Shown here: one piece after another, positions 3,802 to 5,357 of the stretch | Layout: the number at the start of each line of letters is the position of its first letter | Numbering within the stretch: position 1 is the stretch's first letter | NCBI GenBank assembly: GCA_001310555.1 | Contig: BAXO01000153.1 | Span: 1-5,357, forward strand | Direction of reading: 5' to 3' | Source of the DNA: Bacillus sp. JCM 19058 | Lineage (GTDB): Bacteria > Bacillota > Bacilli > Bacillales_H > Bacillaceae_D | DNA length: 5,357 nucleotides | Program-made: the position numbers and the translations under genes | Notes under the pieces: model-generated | Seen by the model: the letters and a program-made list of their open reading frames with translations, nothing else | Told to the model about the DNA's origin: nothing | Databases searched by the model: none

Positions 3802-5357
3802 TGGTCAAGGCCAATGTTGATGGTGCCGTTTTCGTTAAACAAGGTCAGGAGACGATCGCTGAGGATGTCGAAGCGATTGCTGGAGAAATTTTGGAGATTT
3901 CAACAAAGCTTCGTGCAAACAGCAAAACGAATTTCAGCTTGACGTTTCTACCGGATGATACGCAGCTTTTAACGTCATATGACAGAATCGTGACCAATTT
4001 TACCGTTGAAATGAGGACATATGCGGATGGCGAGCATTTGTATGTATCTCCGGACGGAACCGGTGACGGAGACGGTACGAGAGAATCCCCTCTCGATCTG
4101 GATACGGCGATTCACTTTGTGCAGGAAGGCCAAACGATTATCGTTCTTGAGGGAGATTATATTCGCGATTCGAAGCTGGAAATCAAAAAGTACAATGATG
4201 GAACAACCGATGCAATGAAATATTTAGTTGCCGATCCCGATGCAAAGACGAGGCCACTAATCGATTTTGACAGAAAAACTGAAGGTGTCGTTCATAGTGG
4301 CGACTACTGGCATGTAAAAGGCATTGATTTTGCCCGCTCAGCCGGAAATACGAAAGGCTACACGATTGGTGGAAATCATAACATTGTCGAAAACGTCCGG
4401 GTATTCGAGCACGGTGATACCGGCCTGCAAATTAGCCGTACAGACGATTCGCCACATAAGGAGGATTGGCCGTCCTATAATGTTATCTTAAACAGCATCG
4501 CCTTTGACAACCGAGATCCATCAGAGAACAATGCCGATGGCTTTGCGGCAAAGCTTACGGTAGGAGAGGGGAATGTGTTTAGAGGTTCGGTGTCTCACAA
4601 CAATATTGACGATGGCTGGGATTTATACACGAAGGTCGGGACAGGTGCGATTGGTGCTGTAACGATTGAGCATAGCATCGCCTTTAATAACGGTCGCTTG
4701 ACAGACGGATATCAAGGAAATTCGGGTCAGAATGGTTTTAAGCTTGGCGGAGAAGGTGTCCACGTCCCGCACATGATTAAAAATAGCGTTGCTTTCGGAA
4801 ACGGGAACTACGGTTTTACGAGCAACAGTAACCCAGGTCTGATCGCTCGGGATAATATTGGCTATAATAATGGCGGAGCTAATTTAAGCTTTACGACGTA
4901 TTCTCATATTCCGACCGATTTTACGATTGAAGGCTTCGCTTCCTATCGAACCAAAGAGGTTGACAACGTCAACGACACATTTCCAGCTCGGCTGCAATCT
5001 GAGCGAAACTACCTATTTACCGAAACAGAGGCGATCAACCGTTCAGGTCATCAACTTTCGGATGACATTCTTGAAAGCTTGCAAGCCGTATTTGAATACG
5101 ACAATGACGGCAGAATTGTTTCCGTCAAGAGAGATGATGACGGTAATATTGAGTGGGGGGACGTTTGGGAAACGTTTTATGAAGTCATTGGCTCTTCTGA
5201 GGAGGAACCACTGCCTGAGTGCGATGAGGCATTACCGGGACAAGAATGCGAAGAGCCGCCGCCATCGGATCCCGGAGACGAAAACGGAGAAGAGCCGCGC
5301 CATCGGATCCCGGAGACGAAACGGGAAGAGCCTCCGCCAGCCGATTCCGGAGATGAA
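3801..5357 (+). CDS. Pectate lyase fragment 5: PL9 catalytic domain, open at right edge
   Basis: The reading frame is open for 519 codons from the ATG at 3801 to the window end. Residues 1-77 are a small beta-rich domain (VKANVDGAVFVKQG to NFTVEMRTYADG). From about residue 81 (YVSPDGTGDGDGT, PLDLDTAI) the right-handed beta-helix of family PL9 begins. Asp246 (NADGFAAK) and Asp270, Asp271 and Asp274 (DDGWD) have the same spacing (24, 1, 3) as the calcium ligands Asp209, 233, 234 and 237 of Erwinia/Dickeya Pel9A. Lys314 in NGFKLGG fits the catalytic base, Lys273 there, with a four-residue longer gap. The helix ends near residue 463 (DVWETFYEVIGS), and an acidic tail with two cysteines (PECDEALPGQEC) and 12-13 residue repeats follows. 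The ATG overlaps the stop of fragment 4 (TAATG) but lacks a good Shine-Dalgarno and a signal peptide, so alone it would not be secreted. Confidence 0.75.
   Translation, partial: MVKANVDGAVFVKQGQETIAEDVEAIAGEILEISTKLRANSKTNFSLTFLPDDTQLLTSYDRIVTNFTVEMRTYADGEHLYVSPDGTGDGDGTRESPLDLDTAIHFVQEGQTIIVLEGDYIRDSKLEIKKYNDGTTDAMKYLVADPDAKTRPLIDFDRKTEGVVHSGDYWHVKGIDFARSAGNTKGYTIGGNHNIVENVRVFEHGDTGLQISRTDDSPHKEDWPSYNVILNSIAFDNRDPSENNADGFAAKLTVGEGNVFRGSVSHNNIDDGWDLYTKVGTGAIGAVTIEHSIAFNNGRLTDGYQGNSGQNGFKLGGEGVHVPHMIKNSVAFGNGNYGFTSNSNPGLIARDNIGYNNGGANLSFTTYSHIPTDFTIEGFASYRTKEVDNVNDTFPARLQSERNYLFTETEAINRSGHQLSDDILESLQAVFEYDNDGRIVSVKRDDDGNIEWGDVWETFYEVIGSSEEEPLPECDEALPGQECEEPPPSDPGDENGEEPRHRIPETKREEPPPADSGDE
4041..5192 (+). 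other. PL9 pectate lyase catalytic domain
   Basis: About 384 residues, close to the size of other PL9 beta-helix domains. Key codons: Asp at 4536-4538 (NADG), Asp at 4608-4610, 4611-4613 and 4620-4622 (DDGWD), and Lys at 4740-4742 (NGFKLGG). Repeated strand turns of the type NSIAFDN, HSIAFNNG and NSVAFGNGN show the beta-helix rungs. No frame break falls inside this domain. Confidence 0.8.
5250..5357 (+). repeat. Tandem 36-39 bp repeats encoding an acidic Pro-rich tail
   Basis: Unit 1 (5250-5288) encodes EEPPPSDPGDENG. Unit 2 (5289-5324) is almost the same DNA but has lost one base near 5298 and two near 5318-5325, so it is read as EEPRHRIPETKR. Unit 3 (5325 to the edge) reads EEPPPADSGDE and is cut by the window. 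The three lost bases add up to one codon, so the frame recovers. Such tails usually link an enzyme to a further domain or the cell wall; what follows is outside the window. Confidence 0.75.

Larger units (their letters stand above)
752..5357 (+). pseudogene. Large secreted family PL9 pectate lyase, multiply frameshifted, 3' end outside window
   Basis: Joined across its breaks this is one gene of at least about 1,535 codons. Order: Sec signal peptide (residues 1-28), two copies of a roughly 195-residue beta-sandwich module (866-1448, 1458-2044), four Ig-like domains (2051-3049), a third module copy (3053-3693), a small pre-catalytic domain (about 3740-4020), the PL9 beta-helix (about 4041-5192) and an acidic Pro/Glu/Asp tail. 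PL9 enzymes cleave polygalacturonate by calcium-dependent beta-elimination, here outside the cell. Four breaks occur: an extra T in a T7 run near 1358-1364; a missing base near 1903 (after ...IRKSG); one missing or two extra T in a T8 run at 3585-3592; a missing base near 3787. Protein similarity continues straight across each break, so the pieces belong together. Whether the breaks are real or sequencing errors cannot be told from one sequence. If they are errors, this is an intact CDS. Confidence 0.8.

Noticed and set aside
4021..4218. Plus-strand open frame of 65 codons in another frame of the catalytic domain
   Set aside because: The PL9 frame runs through here without interruption; the alternative protein is Arg/Met-rich and unlike any family.

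Overview
The window looks like chromosome of a low-to-moderate GC Bacillaceae member, perhaps an alkaliphilic Bacillus relative. The reasons are strong AGGAGG-type ribosome binding sites, textbook sigma-A promoters, a Bacillus-type catabolite response element (cre), a Gram-positive Sec signal peptide, and a very acidic secreted polysaccharide lyase. The genus is an inference.

Layout. Positions 1-157 (minus strand) hold the first 52 codons of a gene that leaves the window on the left. It is probably a serine hydrolase of the class C beta-lactamase family. Positions 158-751 are a divergent intergenic region of about 590 bp with a sigma-A promoter facing each way: minus, TTTACA-17-TATAAT at 380-408; plus, TTGACA-17-TACAAT at 493-521. 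The plus promoter is overlapped by a cre at 505-519 and followed at its predicted start point by a perfect 18-bp palindrome (527-544). It would make a leader of about 220 nt that contains several hairpins. From 752 to the right edge there is one very large secreted protein, which I read as a family PL9 pectate lyase.

Reconstructed across its frame breaks, the lyase reads: signal peptide, beta-sandwich module copy 1, module copy 2, four bacterial Ig-like (group 3 type) domains, module copy 3, a small pre-catalytic domain, the PL9 right-handed beta-helix with its calcium-binding aspartates and catalytic lysine present, then an acidic proline-rich repeat tail running off the window. The frame is broken four times (near 1364, 1904, 3590 and 3787), and a fifth, self-compensating disturbance lies in the tail (5289-5324). 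As given, the sequence cannot encode the full enzyme. Either it is a recently decayed gene or the read carries indel errors; conservation on both sides of every break favours a very recent event or an artefact.

Functional picture (inference). The lyase would be secreted to cut polygalacturonate outside the cell, with the module and Ig-like arms binding or spacing substrate. The promoter layout suggests CcpA-mediated glucose repression plus a second, probably substrate-responsive, repressor. I see no CRISPR array, tRNA, rRNA or transposase gene.
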